A DNA stretch of 64,000 nucleotides, taken from positions 18,023-82,022 of the forward strand of contig CAKQHB010000012.1 in the NCBI GenBank assembly GCA_934234215.1. The letters run 5' to 3'. The stretch's first letter is position 1. Each line of letters starts with the position of its first letter. The notes below the pieces were generated by a model. The model was not told where the DNA came from. It made no database searches and saw nothing but the letters and a program-made list of their open reading frames with translations. Origin of the DNA: an uncultured Cuneatibacter sp. (GTDB lineage: Bacteria; Bacillota; Clostridia; Lachnospirales; Lachnospiraceae). Position numbers and translations under genes: made by a program. This document shows positions 9,039 to 17,771 of the stretch, one piece after another.

Positions 9039-9797
9039 TTATTGCTCCATTGCTTCACGCAGTTTGCGCTCGATCTCTGCCATCTTGGCTTCCTCCTCTG
9101 CCGACAGCTGGTGCTGCTGTGCCTCCCGTTCTTCGCCTAAGCGGTGGATTGACTCATTTAGCGACCACATCTTTTCATCCAACTCGTCTACAATGTCTGC
9201 ACAGAGCTTCAGCTCCTCCTGCATACTCTCTGGCGCCTGCCCCTCCAGCTTATAATAAATCTTATGTTCCAGACTTGCCCAGAAATCCATCGCAACCGTG
9301 CGGATCTGGATCTCTACCTTTGTCTGTACCGGACCGTCCGATAAAAAGATCGGCACCGACACAACCATATGGTAGCTCTTATATCCATTCGGCTTCGGAT
9401 TCTCAATGTAATTTTTGATGATCAGAACTTTTACATCATCCTGATTGCTGATCATATCTGCAATCTTATAAATATCCGGCGTGAAGGAACAGATGATCCG
9501 AATTCCGGCAATGTCGTTCAGATATTTCAGCATATTCTCCGTCGTAACCTCGTGCCCCATGCGCTTCAGCTTCTTCACAATGCTCTCCGGCGTCTTGATC
9601 CGGGATTTTACATGTTCAATGGGATTATAATGATGAATATGCAAAAACTCATTGTTCAGAATCTCAATCTTTGTATTGATCTCTTTCAGTGCTGACTCAA
9701 AGAGAAACATAGAAGTCGTCCACTCGTCCAACTGATCAAATCTCTTCGGAAGCTTCATCGGCACGATCGGCACGCTGTTTAAATCTTCGTTGTCCAC
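9039..9797 (-). CDS. small alarmone synthetase (RelQ/RelP-like)
   Basis: A 252-residue (p)ppGpp synthetase made only of the RelA/SpoT synthetase domain. Visible are the basic-substrate region HVKSRIKTPESIVKKLKRMG, the catalytic-metal segment LNDIAGIRIICSF, YIENPKPNGYKSYHMVV and the EIQIRTVAMDFWASLEHKIYYK block. A C-terminal helical region with Glu/Gln-rich coiled coil supports oligomerisation. No hydrolase, TGS or ACT domains, so it is not Rel. The start codon is GTG, 10 bases after AGGAGG. It transfers pyrophosphate from ATP to GTP or GDP. It may be cotranscribed with the exporter genes 73 bases downstream. Confidence 0.9.
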   Translation of the reverse strand: MDNEDLNSVPIVPMKLPKRFDQLDEWTTSMFLFESALKEINTKIEILNNEFLHIHHYNPIEHVKSRIKTPESIVKKLKRMGHEVTTENMLKYLNDIAGIRIICSFTPDIYKIADMISNQDDVKVLIIKNYIENPKPNGYKSYHMVVSVPIFLSDGPVQTKVEIQIRTVAMDFWASLEHKIYYKLEGQAPESMQEELKLCADIVDELDEKMWSLNESIHRLGEEREAQQHQLSAEEEAKMAEIERKLREAMEQ

Positions 9798-9836
9798 GTA
9801 ATATCAATCCTCCTAAAGCATACATTTTACGTGAAC

Positions 9837-9846
9837 ATTATACCAT
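9837..9846 (-). promoter_or_regulatory. extended -10 promoter of the alarmone synthetase
   Basis: TATAAT preceded by ATGG (extended -10) lies about 40 bases before the GTG start. I see no good -35 hexamer at the usual distance. Confidence 0.5.
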
Positions 9847-9921
9847 AACTTATAAAGAACTACTATGAACATTTTATGAACTGCCCCCAAAGAAATCTTT
9901 AAGGTTTTTTAATAATTTTCA

Positions 9922-9951
9922 TTGACAAAGCATTGCTTCCACTGTTATGAT
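9922..9951 (+). promoter_or_regulatory. promoter of perR
   Basis: TTGACA, 18-base spacer, TATGAT, about 60 bases before the perR start. I found no convincing PerR box here, unlike the rubrerythrin promoter. Confidence 0.6.
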
Positions 9952-10011
9952 GAAATTGTTCTAAATTAGGAATTGTTACTGATTATTATTCTATATGGAA
10001 AGGAGCAATCC

Positions 10012-10413
10012 ATGCAAAAGCACAGCCGCCAGAGAGAAGCGATCAAGGCTTATCTGGACACTCATCGCACACATCCGACTGCAGAGCAGGTTTATGCGGA
10101 TGTACGAGTAGAGTTTCCAAAAATCAGTCTTGGAACCGTCTACCGCAATCTGTCCTTGCTTGCCTCCATCGGCGAAATCCAGCGCATTGTGTGCGGCGAT
10201 GAATCTGATCATTTTGATGCAAATATCACACCCCACGCTCATGTGTGCTGCTGCCGCTGCGGAAAAGTCGAGGATGTGGAGTGCCAGATTCCCCGTTCCC
10301 TGATGAAGCATGCACAGTCCAATTATGACGGCGAGATCCTGTCTCAGTCCGTTGTATTTCAGGGCATCTGCGTCACCTGTCTCACAGAGGAAGAGGACGT
10401 CCGGACCCGCTGA
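10012..10413 (+). CDS. perR: Fur-family peroxide-responsive repressor (PerR)
   Basis: A 133-residue Fur-family regulator. The N-terminal winged helix contains ISLGTVYRNLSLLASIGEIQ. The regulatory-metal region DHFDANITPHAHVCCCRCGK and the following EDVE supply the Asp/His ligands used by PerR, in which iron-catalysed histidine oxidation senses peroxide. Structural zinc ligands are CCRC and the C-terminal CVTC. The start is placed at MQKHSRQ, after AAAGGAG; upstream codons lack a ribosome-binding site. Directly upstream of reverse rubrerythrin, whose promoter carries a PerR-type palindrome, which supports PerR over Fur or Zur. Confidence 0.88.
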   Translation: MQKHSRQREAIKAYLDTHRTHPTAEQVYADVRVEFPKISLGTVYRNLSLLASIGEIQRIVCGDESDHFDANITPHAHVCCCRCGKVEDVECQIPRSLMKHAQSNYDGEILSQSVVFQGICVTCLTEEEDVRTR

Positions 10414-10426
10414 GTGCTGCCTGTTT

Positions 10427-10470
10427 TTCGGAAGAACTTTTCCGAGGATTTTTCGAAAAATTCTTCCGAA
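10427..10470 (+). terminator. possible perR terminator or attenuator hairpin
   Basis: TTCGGAAGAA pairs with TTCTTCCGAA across a 24-base loop, partly A/T rich, directly after perR and just before the rubrerythrin -35. There is no clear T run, so termination is uncertain. Confidence 0.35.
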
Positions 10471-10474
10471 AGAC

Positions 10475-10526
10475 TTGACAGTTCTGGAAATCCATGATAT
10501 CTTAAAACAGTAATGATTACTGTTTT
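10475..10526 (+). promoter_or_regulatory. rubrerythrin promoter with PerR-type operator
   Basis: TTGACA (10475), 17-base spacer and TATCTT (10498) are followed at once by a perfect inverted repeat with 11-base half-sites AAAACAGTAAT and ATTACTGTTTT around a central G (10504-10526). The palindrome covers the transcription start, as expected for a repressor block, and resembles the PerR/Fur box pattern. A second short palindrome ACAGTAACTGT sits at 10576-10586 in the untranslated region. Confidence 0.75.
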
Positions 10527-10625
10527 TAAAGCAGTGATCCACAGAAACTGAACCCTTAAATCTCTGAATAGTTTCACAGTAACTGTTCAGACTTATATTA
10601 CACAAAAAGTAAAGGAGAAACAAAA

Positions 10626-11171
10626 ATGGCAAAGTATGTATGTTCTGTATGTGGTTATGTTTACGAAGGCGATTCCGCTCCTGAGAAATGTCCTCAGTGC
10701 GGCGTAGGTCCCGATAAGTTCGTAAAGCAGGAAGGTGAGAAGAGCTGGGCTGCCGAGCACGTAGTAGGCGTTGCACAGGGCGCAAGCGAAGATATCATGG
10801 CTGATCTGAGAGCAAACTTCCAGGGTGAGTGTACCGAAGTTGGTATGTATCTGGCTATGGCTCGTGTTGCTCACAGAGAAGGTTATCCGGAGATCGGTCT
10901 GTACTGGGAGAAGGCTGCATACGAAGAGGCTGAGCACGCTGCAAAGTTTGCAGAGCTGCTGGGTGAGGTTGTAACCGATTCCACCAAGAAGAATCTGGAG
11001 ATGAGAGTTGAAGCTGAGAACGGCGCTACCGCTGGTAAGTTCGACCTGGCAAAGAGAGCAAAGGCTGCAAACCTCGACGCAATTCATGACACCGTGCATG
11101 AGATGGCAAGAGACGAGGCTCGTCACGGAAGAGCATTCGAAGGTCTGCTGAAGAGATACTTTGGTGAGTAA
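10626..11171 (+). CDS. reverse rubrerythrin (NADH-linked peroxidase)
   Basis: A 181-residue rubrerythrin with the rubredoxin domain at the N-terminus (MAKYVCSVCGYVYEG and CPQCG, four cysteines for the FeS4 centre), then a ferritin-like diiron domain. Diiron ligands are in NFQGECTEVGMYLAMAR, KAAYEEAEHAAKFAELL, and the C-terminal MARDEARHGRAFEGLL. Domain order is the reverse of classical rubrerythrin, as in the clostridial RevRbr proteins that reduce hydrogen peroxide and oxygen with electrons from NADH. Strong RBS AAAGGAG. The upstream palindrome and adjacent perR indicate peroxide induction. Confidence 0.93.
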   Translation: MAKYVCSVCGYVYEGDSAPEKCPQCGVGPDKFVKQEGEKSWAAEHVVGVAQGASEDIMADLRANFQGECTEVGMYLAMARVAHREGYPEIGLYWEKAAYEEAEHAAKFAELLGEVVTDSTKKNLEMRVEAENGATAGKFDLAKRAKAANLDAIHDTVHEMARDEARHGRAFEGLLKRYFGE

Positions 11172-11189
11172 TTCACAGTAGAAGCAAAA

Positions 11190-11270
11190 CAATAGAATGC
11201 ACGCTTCGCGAACATTCTATTGTCGTGCATAGTTAAGGGGAAGCGAAATCAAATCGCTTCCCCTTTTTAT
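11190..11270 (+). terminator. tandem terminator hairpins after rubrerythrin
   Basis: The first hairpin pairs CAATAGAATG with CATTCTATTG (11190-11222). The second, AAGGGGAAGCGA / TCGCTTCCCCTT (11235-11265), is followed by TTTTTAT and is a clear intrinsic terminator. Confidence 0.85.
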
Positions 11271-11329
11271 ATAATCCTTGTATTTTAAATTACAACAATA
11301 GCCGTTCATTTCGAACAACACATTTATAG

Positions 11330-11437
11330 ATGAAAGAGATTATTTGGCAGGCGTCGCGGCTCCTGCATCTCTTTTAACCCATAGGGTGCGTGGTTGCAAC
11401 GAAATTTACCACCTCAAATAATCTCTTCACCATCTTA
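11330..11437 (-). ncRNA. unassigned structured RNA candidate
   Basis: On the minus strand a perfect 13-pair stem AAGAGATTATTTG / CAAATAATCTCTT (11427-11415 with 11346-11334), extended by AGATG/CATCT across a small internal loop, closes a multibranch region. Inside are three hairpins: GTGGT/ACCAC, ACCC-TAT-GGGT, and GCAGG/CCTGC with the loop AGCCGCGACG. A near-consensus promoter (TTTACA, 17 bases, TATAAT) ends about 6 bases before the predicted 5' end. No gene follows on this strand, so this looks like a free RNA of about 100-110 bases, not a riboswitch. It does not carry the SRP, 6S, tRNA or T-box signatures I know. No T run follows the stem, so the 3' end is uncertain. Confidence 0.55.
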
Positions 11438-11442
11438 TGTAT

Positions 11443-11471
11443 ATTATAACGCCATTATGCCTTTTTGTAAA
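11443..11471 (-). promoter_or_regulatory. promoter of the structured RNA
   Basis: TTTACA (11466-11471), 17-base spacer, TATAAT (11443-11448), minus strand. It overlaps the last codons of the PBECR-like nuclease gene and points to the RNA at 11330-11437. Confidence 0.65.
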
Positions 11472-11892
11472 TAATCTCCTTGTTCCGCAAGTAGTTATTC
11501 AATCTTTTCTCCGTTATTTTCCAACTGGTAATTACCGAATTTTTATAATTTGTATCATCCTCAGAAGTTATAATTTTAAGAACCAGAAGAGAACATTCTT
11601 CCTCATTCAAGATCTTTTTCACAACTAAGCCAGTATTTGGACGCCTATCCCTAAAAATATAATCCGGGTCTTTTAATATTTCTCTTACATAATGTAACGT
11701 GTCTATGTATGCTTCCGGATGTCTTTCACGAATATGTGCCATTTGTTCTTCTGTGATAATCACCTCATCCGTTACAGAGTCAGAGGAAATGCACCCATAT
11801 ATATTCCAATCCAGTCTTCCAAGGTTATAAATCACAGCTTCTTTTCTTCTATCGATAATGTCATCTCCCCTACGAACCTGATTCCGCTTCAT
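11455..11892 (-). CDS. PBECR-like (BECR-fold) nuclease domain protein
   Basis: A 145-residue protein. The segment EVIITEEQMAHIRERHPEAY, then ILKDPDYIFRDRRPNTGLVV, the EECSLLVLKIITSEDD strand region and the end YKNSVITSWKITEKRLNNYL match the pattern of the phage Barnase-EndoU-ColicinE5/D-RelE-like (PBECR) group, usually found as polyprotein domains in phages or as free-standing genes. Candidate catalytic residues are His and Arg in IRERHP and the Lys/Ser region near KNSVITSWK. This is from family memory, not a search. Free-standing with its own promoter; I see no antitoxin gene next to it. Richer in A/T than its neighbours, suggesting acquisition. The RBS is weak. Confidence 0.6.
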   Translation of the reverse strand: MKRNQVRRGDDIIDRRKEAVIYNLGRLDWNIYGCISSDSVTDEVIITEEQMAHIRERHPEAYIDTLHYVREILKDPDYIFRDRRPNTGLVVKKILNEEECSLLVLKIITSEDDTNYKNSVITSWKITEKRLNNYLRNKEIIYKKA

Positions 11893-11939
11893 ACCAGCTC
11901 GTCTTTCTGCCTATAACTTTTCCAATTTATGGTGAAAAC

Positions 11940-11967
11940 AGTATAACATACAGAATAAAGAAATCAA
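11940..11967 (-). promoter_or_regulatory. promoter of the PBECR-like gene
   Basis: TTGATT, 16-base spacer, TATACT, ending about 48 bases before the ATG. Confidence 0.6.
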
Positions 11968-12009
11968 TATAAATTTACCATTTTATATTTTTTTAAGAAA
12001 GATACATAC

Positions 12010-12067
12010 AAAAAGCCAGTGCCTTGAGATTTTTGAAGGATTCCCTCATTTCCTCACAGCACTGGCT
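12010..12067 (-). terminator. intrinsic terminator after glgP
   Basis: AGCCAGTGC (12067-12059 on the minus strand) pairs with GCACTGGCT (12022-12014), followed by TTTTTG. The long loop itself contains smaller pairings. Confidence 0.85.
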
Positions 12068-12093
12068 CTCTGTTTATTTTACTTTTGATTCCA

Positions 12094-14562
12094 TTACAGC
12101 TCTACGGTCATTTTATCCAGCTTCCAGATATCATCCACGTATTCCTGGATGGTACGGTCGGAACTGAACTTGCCGGAGTTTGCAACATTCAGGATTGCTG
12201 CCTTTGCCCAACGCTTTTCGTCGCGGTAGAACTCTTCCATCTTCATCTGTGCTTCGTGGTATGCACGGAAGTCTTTCAAAATGAAGTAAGTGTCTGCGCG
12301 ATCGCTGGAATAGGTGTTCAGCAGCGAATTATAGATGTCGCGGAACATTTCCGGATCGTTCGGTGCATAGTAGCCGTTGATGAGCTGCATCAGCACGCGA
12401 CGGATCTCCATGTCATTGTTGAAGATCTCCATCGGATCGTAGCCGCCGTTCTTCTCGTAGTTGATGACTTCGTCACTGCTCATACCGAAGATGACTGCAT
12501 TTTCTGCGCCAACTTCTTCTACGATCTCGACGTTTGCACCGTCCATTGTGCCGAGGGTCACTGCACCGTTCAGCATGAACTTCATGTTACCGGTACCGGA
12601 TGCCTCTTTACTTGCAGTGGAGATCTGCTCGCTGACATCAGCAGCGGCAAAGATCAGCTCTGCGTTGGAAACGCGGTAGTTCTCGATGAAAACAACCTTG
12701 ATCTTGCCATTGATGGACTTATCGTTGTTGATTACATCTGCAACTGCGTTGATCAGCTTGATGGTCAGCTTTGCACGGCGATAACCGGCTGCAGCCTTTG
12801 CGCCAAAGATAAAGGTACGAGGATAGAAGTCCATCGTAGGATTATCCTTCAGCTGATTGTACAGGAACATAACATGCAGAATGTTCATCAGCTGTCTCTT
12901 ATACTCATGCAGACGCTTTACCTGTACATCAAAGATAGAGCGGGGATCTACATCGACACCGTTGTGCTCCTTGATGTAAGCAGCCAGACGCAGCTTGTTC
13001 TGATACTTGATATTCATGAACTCATGCTGAGCCTTCTCATCATCTGCATAAATCTCCAGCTCTTTCAGGCGAGGCAGGTCTGTTACCCACTCCTTGCCTA
13101 CATGCTCGGTTACCCAATCTGCTAACAGCGGGTTTGCGTGTAGCAGGAAACGTCTCTGAGTGATACCGTTTGTCTTGTTGTTGAACTTCTCCGGCATCAT
13201 CTCATAGAAATCATGCAGCTGCTCGTTCTTCAGGATCTCGGTATGCAGGCGCGCTACACCATTGACGGAGAAGCTGCCTACGATTGCCAGATGAGCCATC
13301 TTGACCTGACCATCGTATACGATTGCCATCTTTGCAACCTTATCCTGATTGCCCGGATACTTTGTCTGGATCTCCATAACAAAGCGGCGGTTGATTTCCT
13401 CAACGATCTGATAAATACGAGGCAGCAGACGGGAGAACAGCTCGATGGGCCACTTCTCCAGAGCCTCGGACATGATCGTGTGGTTCGTGTAAGCACAGCA
13501 CTTTGTGGTGATATCCCATGCTTCGTTCCACTCCAGACCTTCCTCATCCATCAGGATACGCATCAGTTCTGCAACTGCTACGGTCGGATGGGTATCATTC
13601 ATCTGGAATACAACCTTCTCATACAGCTTGCGGACATCGCCGTGCTTTTCCTTATACTTCTTCACCGCAGTCTGCACACTTGCAGAGATGAAGAAATACT
13701 GCTGCTTCAGACGCAGCTCTTTACCGGCATAGTGGTTGTCGTTGGGGTACAGAACCTCTACGATGTTCTTTGCCAGATTCTCCTGCTCGACAGCTCTCAT
13801 ATAATCGCCGCGGTCAAATGCATCCAGGTTGAAGGTGTTGATTGCCTCTGCATCCCAGATACGCAGGGTGTCGATGACATTGTTCTGATAACCGACGATC
13901 GGCAGATCATACGGTACCGCACGAACGGACTGATAACCCTCCTGAATAAACTGGTTGCGTCCGGTTGCCTCGTCATACGCAACGCGCACATATCCGCCGA
14001 ACTTGACTTCACAAGCCAGCTCTGCGCGGCGTACCTCGAAGGGGTTGCCGTCCTTTAACCAGTTATCCGGAACTTCTACCTGATAGCCGTTCTCGATCTT
14101 CTGTGCGAACATACCGTACTTGTAACGGATACCGCAGCCATATGCGGAATATCCCAGTGTTGCCAGAGAATCGAGGAAGCAGGCAGCCAGACGACCAAGG
14201 CCGCCGTTTCCAAGCGCTGCATCCGGTTCCTGATCTTCGATCACGTTCAGATCAAATCCCAGCTCATCCAGAGCTTCGCGGATCTCTTTGTTGATGCCCA
14301 GATTGATGATGCTGTTGCCCAGTGCACGGCCCATCAAAAATTCCATGGACAGATAGTAAACCCGCTTCGGATCTGCCTTGTCAAATTCCTTTCTGGTTGC
14401 GATCCACTGGTCAATGATTTCATCCTTAACTGCATAGGCAACTGCCTGGAAGACTTCCTGAGTCGTTGCCTCGTCAAGTGTCTTCCGGTACAGTGTTTTT
14501 ACGTTTTCTACTACTTCTTTTTTGAACTCTTCTTTGTTGAATTCCAGTTTGCGATCACTCAT
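12094..14562 (-). CDS. glgP: glycogen/starch/alpha-glucan phosphorylase
   Basis: An 822-residue GT35 phosphorylase, normal length. It releases glucose-1-phosphate from the non-reducing ends of storage glucan. The PLP lysine is K661 in EASGTGNMKFMLNG. Other conserved blocks are DAALGNGGLGRLAACFLDS near the N-terminus, QMNDTHPTVAVAELMRI, and VKRLHEYKRQLMNILH. The gene begins 28 bases after the ileS stop, so it is probably cotranscribed with ileS and thus partly under the Ile T-box, an unusual coupling. RBS GGGAGAG upstream of the ATG; intrinsic terminator downstream. Confidence 0.97.
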   Translation of the reverse strand: MSDRKLEFNKEEFKKEVVENVKTLYRKTLDEATTQEVFQAVAYAVKDEIIDQWIATRKEFDKADPKRVYYLSMEFLMGRALGNSIINLGINKEIREALDELGFDLNVIEDQEPDAALGNGGLGRLAACFLDSLATLGYSAYGCGIRYKYGMFAQKIENGYQVEVPDNWLKDGNPFEVRRAELACEVKFGGYVRVAYDEATGRNQFIQEGYQSVRAVPYDLPIVGYQNNVIDTLRIWDAEAINTFNLDAFDRGDYMRAVEQENLAKNIVEVLYPNDNHYAGKELRLKQQYFFISASVQTAVKKYKEKHGDVRKLYEKVVFQMNDTHPTVAVAELMRILMDEEGLEWNEAWDITTKCCAYTNHTIMSEALEKWPIELFSRLLPRIYQIVEEINRRFVMEIQTKYPGNQDKVAKMAIVYDGQVKMAHLAIVGSFSVNGVARLHTEILKNEQLHDFYEMMPEKFNNKTNGITQRRFLLHANPLLADWVTEHVGKEWVTDLPRLKELEIYADDEKAQHEFMNIKYQNKLRLAAYIKEHNGVDVDPRSIFDVQVKRLHEYKRQLMNILHVMFLYNQLKDNPTMDFYPRTFIFGAKAAAGYRRAKLTIKLINAVADVINNDKSINGKIKVVFIENYRVSNAELIFAAADVSEQISTASKEASGTGNMKFMLNGAVTLGTMDGANVEIVEEVGAENAVIFGMSSDEVINYEKNGGYDPMEIFNNDMEIRRVLMQLINGYYAPNDPEMFRDIYNSLLNTYSSDRADTYFILKDFRAYHEAQMKMEEFYRDEKRWAKAAILNVANSGKFSSDRTIQEYVDDIWKLDKMTVEL

Positions 14563-14590
14563 GTGACACTCTCCCTTTCCGATACGCCAA

Positions 14591-17500
14591 TCAGCGCTCT
14601 ACACCAAGTGTTACAGTCTCGCCGTTGATGTCCCATTCTTTGCTGTATCCACCCTGACCGGAGACAATGTCATCCGCCAGAACGTCCGACTGAATTTCTT
14701 TTCCATATTTTGCAAAGATCTCTTCCAGCTTTTCGTTGCCGGCATGATATACCCGAATGTGATCGGTTACTTCAAAACCAGCTTCCTTACGCATGGTCTG
14801 GATCTTACTGATGATCTCGCGGACAAAACCTTCCTCGATCAGCTCCGGGGTCAGATTTGCATCCAGAACAACGGTCACATCGCCGTTATTTTCGGATACA
14901 TAGCCTTCCATCTGAGTCATATCGATCAGCAGATCTTCCTCGGTCAGAACAACCTCGGTATCGGCTACCTGCAGGGTGATCTGTCCCTTTTCTTTTAATT
15001 CATCCATCGCTGCGTTGCCGTCCAGTCCCGTCAGAGCAACCTTGATCTGTCCAAGGAGCTTGCCGTACTTCGGTCCAACGGTACGCATCTGCGGCTTGAA
15101 GGTGTAGGTCGTGAAGTCACGCACGTCCTCGGTGAAGGTCAGCTTCTTGACATTCAGCTCTTCCTCTACGATCTCAGTAAAGAACTCCGGCAGTGTGTGC
15201 GGTGCCTTTACAAACATCTGCGCCAGCGGCTGACGGTTCTTCAGGGATGCGTTATTTCTTGCAGCACGACCCATAACAACGATCTTCAGAACTTCGTCCA
15301 TGTTTGCTTCCAGATCCTTGTCGATCCATGCCTCATTTGCTTCCGGATATCTGCACAGATGTACGCTCTCCGGAGCGGATGCATCGAGGTTCTTCACCAG
15401 ATTCAGGTAGATCTCCTCGGACATAAACGGAATCATCGGAGCTGCCAGCTTGCAAACAGTTACAAGAGCGGTGTACAGAGTCATGTAAGCGTTGATCTTA
15501 TCCTGCTCCATGCCCTTCGCCCAGAAACGCTCTCTGCTGCGGCGAACATACCAGTTACTCAGATCATCTACGAAATCCTGCAGTGCACGAGCGGTCTCGG
15601 TGACACGGTACTCAGACAGGTTCTTGTCACAGGTCTTGATCAGGCTGTTCAGCTTAGACAGCAGCCACTTGTCCATAACGGACAGTTTGTCATATTCTAA
15701 CGCATGCTTGGTTGCGTCAAATTCATCAATATTCGCATACAGTACAAAAAATGCATACGTGTTCCACAAAGTACCGAGGAACTTTCTCTGACCTTCGCTT
15801 ACAGCACGATCGGAGAAACGGTTCGGCAGCCAGGGTGCGGAATTGCTGTAGAAATACCAGCGGATGGAATCTGCGCCGTGCTGGGACAGTGCTTCCATCG
15901 GATCTACGGCATTGCCCTTACTCTTACTCATCTTCTGACCGTTCTCATCCTGTACATGACCCATAACAAGGACGTTGCGGTACGGTGCACAGTTGAACAG
16001 CAGTGTGGAAATTGCCATCAGAGAGTAGAACCAACCTCTTGTCTGGTCAACACCTTCACTGATAAAGTCTGCCGGGAAATGCTTCTTGAAGTATTCCTGA
16101 TTTTCAAAAGGATAGTGATACTGTGCGAAAGGCATTGCACCGGAATCGAACCAGCAGTCGATAACGTCCGGAACACGCTTCATGAGCTTGCCGCACTTCG
16201 GACAGGTCACATGCACACCATCGATGAAGGGACGATGCAGCTCGATGTTCTCCGGGCAATCCGGGGACTTCTGTTTCAGTTCCTCAATGCTTCCGATGGA
16301 CTCGGTATGACCGCACTCACACTCCCAGATATTCAGAGGAGTACCCCAGTAACGGCTTCTGGAAACGCCCCAGTCCTGAATGTTCTTCAGCCAGTCGCCA
16401 AAACGTCCGGAACCGATGCTCTCCGGCATCCAGTTTACTGTGTTGTTATTGCGGATCAGATCGTCCTTCACTGCGGTCATCTTGATGAACCAGGACTCTC
16501 TCGCATAGTAGATCAGAGGAGTATCACATCTCCAGCAGAACGGATAGCTGTGCTCAAACTTCGGAGCGTCAAACAGCAGACCTTCTGCATCCAGCGCCTT
16601 CAGGACTTCTGGATCAGCAGCCTTTACAAACATGCCATCCCACGGAGTTCCTCCGCACATCTCACCCTTAGCATCTACCATCTGTACTAACGGCAGGTCA
16701 TACTTACGACCTACGTTTGCATCGTCCTCACCAAATGCAGGAGCGATGTGTACGATACCGGTACCATCGGTCAGGGTTACATAGCTGTCACATACTACGT
16801 AGTATGCTTTCTTGTTCGGCTTTGCATAAGGGAACAGCGGAACGTACTCCCTGTACTCCAGATCCTTACCAACATAAGTCTCCAGAACGGTAAACTCTTC
16901 TTTCAGAACGGAGGTCAGAGCCTCTGCCAGAATATACTTCTCACCATTTGCAGACTGTACCTTTACATAGGTCTCATCCGGGTTTACACACAGTGCAACG
17001 TTGGAAGGCAGTGTCCAGGGAGTTGTGGTCCATGCTAAGAAGTAGGTGTTCTCCTCATCCTTTACATGGAACTTTGCAACTGCGGAACGCTCCTTCACAT
17101 CCTTGTAGCCCTGTGCTACTTCGTGGCTCGCCAGAGGGGTGCCACAGCGAGGGCAATACGGTACGATCTTGAAGCCCTTGTATAACAGACCCTTATCCCA
17201 GATCTGCTTTAATGCCCACCATTCGGACTCAATGAAGGTGTTTTCATAGGTAACATACGGATGATCCATATCTGCCCAGAAGCCAACGACTCTGGAGAAA
17301 TCCTCCCACAGTCCCTTGTACTTCCAGACACTCTCCTTACACTGTCCGATGAAAGGCTCTACGCCATACTCTTCGATCTGCTCTTTGCCATCCAAACCGA
17401 GCTTTTTTTCTACTTCCAGCTCTACCGGCAGTCCGTGGGTATCCCAACCAGCCTTACGAGGAACCTGATAGCCCTTCATCGTGCGGAAACGCGGGATCAT

Positions 17501-17698
17501 ATCCTTTACCGCACGGGTAAATACATGACCGATGTGGGGCTTACCATTTGCAGTAGGCGGTCCGTCATAGAACATATAAGTCGGATCTCCTTCCCGCTCT
17601 TCCACACTCTTGCGGAATACATCATGGTCTTCCCAGTACTTTGCAATCGCTTTTTCGTCTTCTACAAAATTACGATTTGTTGAAACTTTGTTATACAT
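14591..17698 (-). CDS. ileS: isoleucyl-tRNA synthetase (type 2)
   Basis: A 1035-residue class I synthetase that charges tRNA-Ile. HIGH motif at residues 55-58 (GKPHIGHVF) and KMSKS at 589-593 (GQKMSKSKGNA). The CP1 editing domain lies between them, with a WTTTPWTLPSN block. Cysteine pairs CPRCG, CECG and CPKCG suggest zinc sites. The length and the C-terminal domain fit the IleS2-like or eukaryotic-like type, often less sensitive to mupirocin; that consequence is family knowledge, not shown here. A T-box leader with an AUC specifier lies upstream. glgP follows 28 bases downstream. Confidence 0.97.
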   Translation of the reverse strand: MYNKVSTNRNFVEDEKAIAKYWEDHDVFRKSVEEREGDPTYMFYDGPPTANGKPHIGHVFTRAVKDMIPRFRTMKGYQVPRKAGWDTHGLPVELEVEKKLGLDGKEQIEEYGVEPFIGQCKESVWKYKGLWEDFSRVVGFWADMDHPYVTYENTFIESEWWALKQIWDKGLLYKGFKIVPYCPRCGTPLASHEVAQGYKDVKERSAVAKFHVKDEENTYFLAWTTTPWTLPSNVALCVNPDETYVKVQSANGEKYILAEALTSVLKEEFTVLETYVGKDLEYREYVPLFPYAKPNKKAYYVVCDSYVTLTDGTGIVHIAPAFGEDDANVGRKYDLPLVQMVDAKGEMCGGTPWDGMFVKAADPEVLKALDAEGLLFDAPKFEHSYPFCWRCDTPLIYYARESWFIKMTAVKDDLIRNNNTVNWMPESIGSGRFGDWLKNIQDWGVSRSRYWGTPLNIWECECGHTESIGSIEELKQKSPDCPENIELHRPFIDGVHVTCPKCGKLMKRVPDVIDCWFDSGAMPFAQYHYPFENQEYFKKHFPADFISEGVDQTRGWFYSLMAISTLLFNCAPYRNVLVMGHVQDENGQKMSKSKGNAVDPMEALSQHGADSIRWYFYSNSAPWLPNRFSDRAVSEGQRKFLGTLWNTYAFFVLYANIDEFDATKHALEYDKLSVMDKWLLSKLNSLIKTCDKNLSEYRVTETARALQDFVDDLSNWYVRRSRERFWAKGMEQDKINAYMTLYTALVTVCKLAAPMIPFMSEEIYLNLVKNLDASAPESVHLCRYPEANEAWIDKDLEANMDEVLKIVVMGRAARNNASLKNRQPLAQMFVKAPHTLPEFFTEIVEEELNVKKLTFTEDVRDFTTYTFKPQMRTVGPKYGKLLGQIKVALTGLDGNAAMDELKEKGQITLQVADTEVVLTEEDLLIDMTQMEGYVSENNGDVTVVLDANLTPELIEEGFVREIISKIQTMRKEAGFEVTDHIRVYHAGNEKLEEIFAKYGKEIQSDVLADDIVSGQGGYSKEWDINGETVTLGVER

Positions 17699-17771
17699 CG
17701 TCTCTTCCTTTCTGTCCTCCGTGCCACCGGAGGCGTGTTATTGGATGGTACAAAGCTGCAGTTCTTAGATA

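Noticed and set aside
11330..11437. Type III antitoxin RNA or riboswitch
   Set aside because: No tandem repeats expected of a type III antitoxin and no downstream gene expected of a riboswitch.
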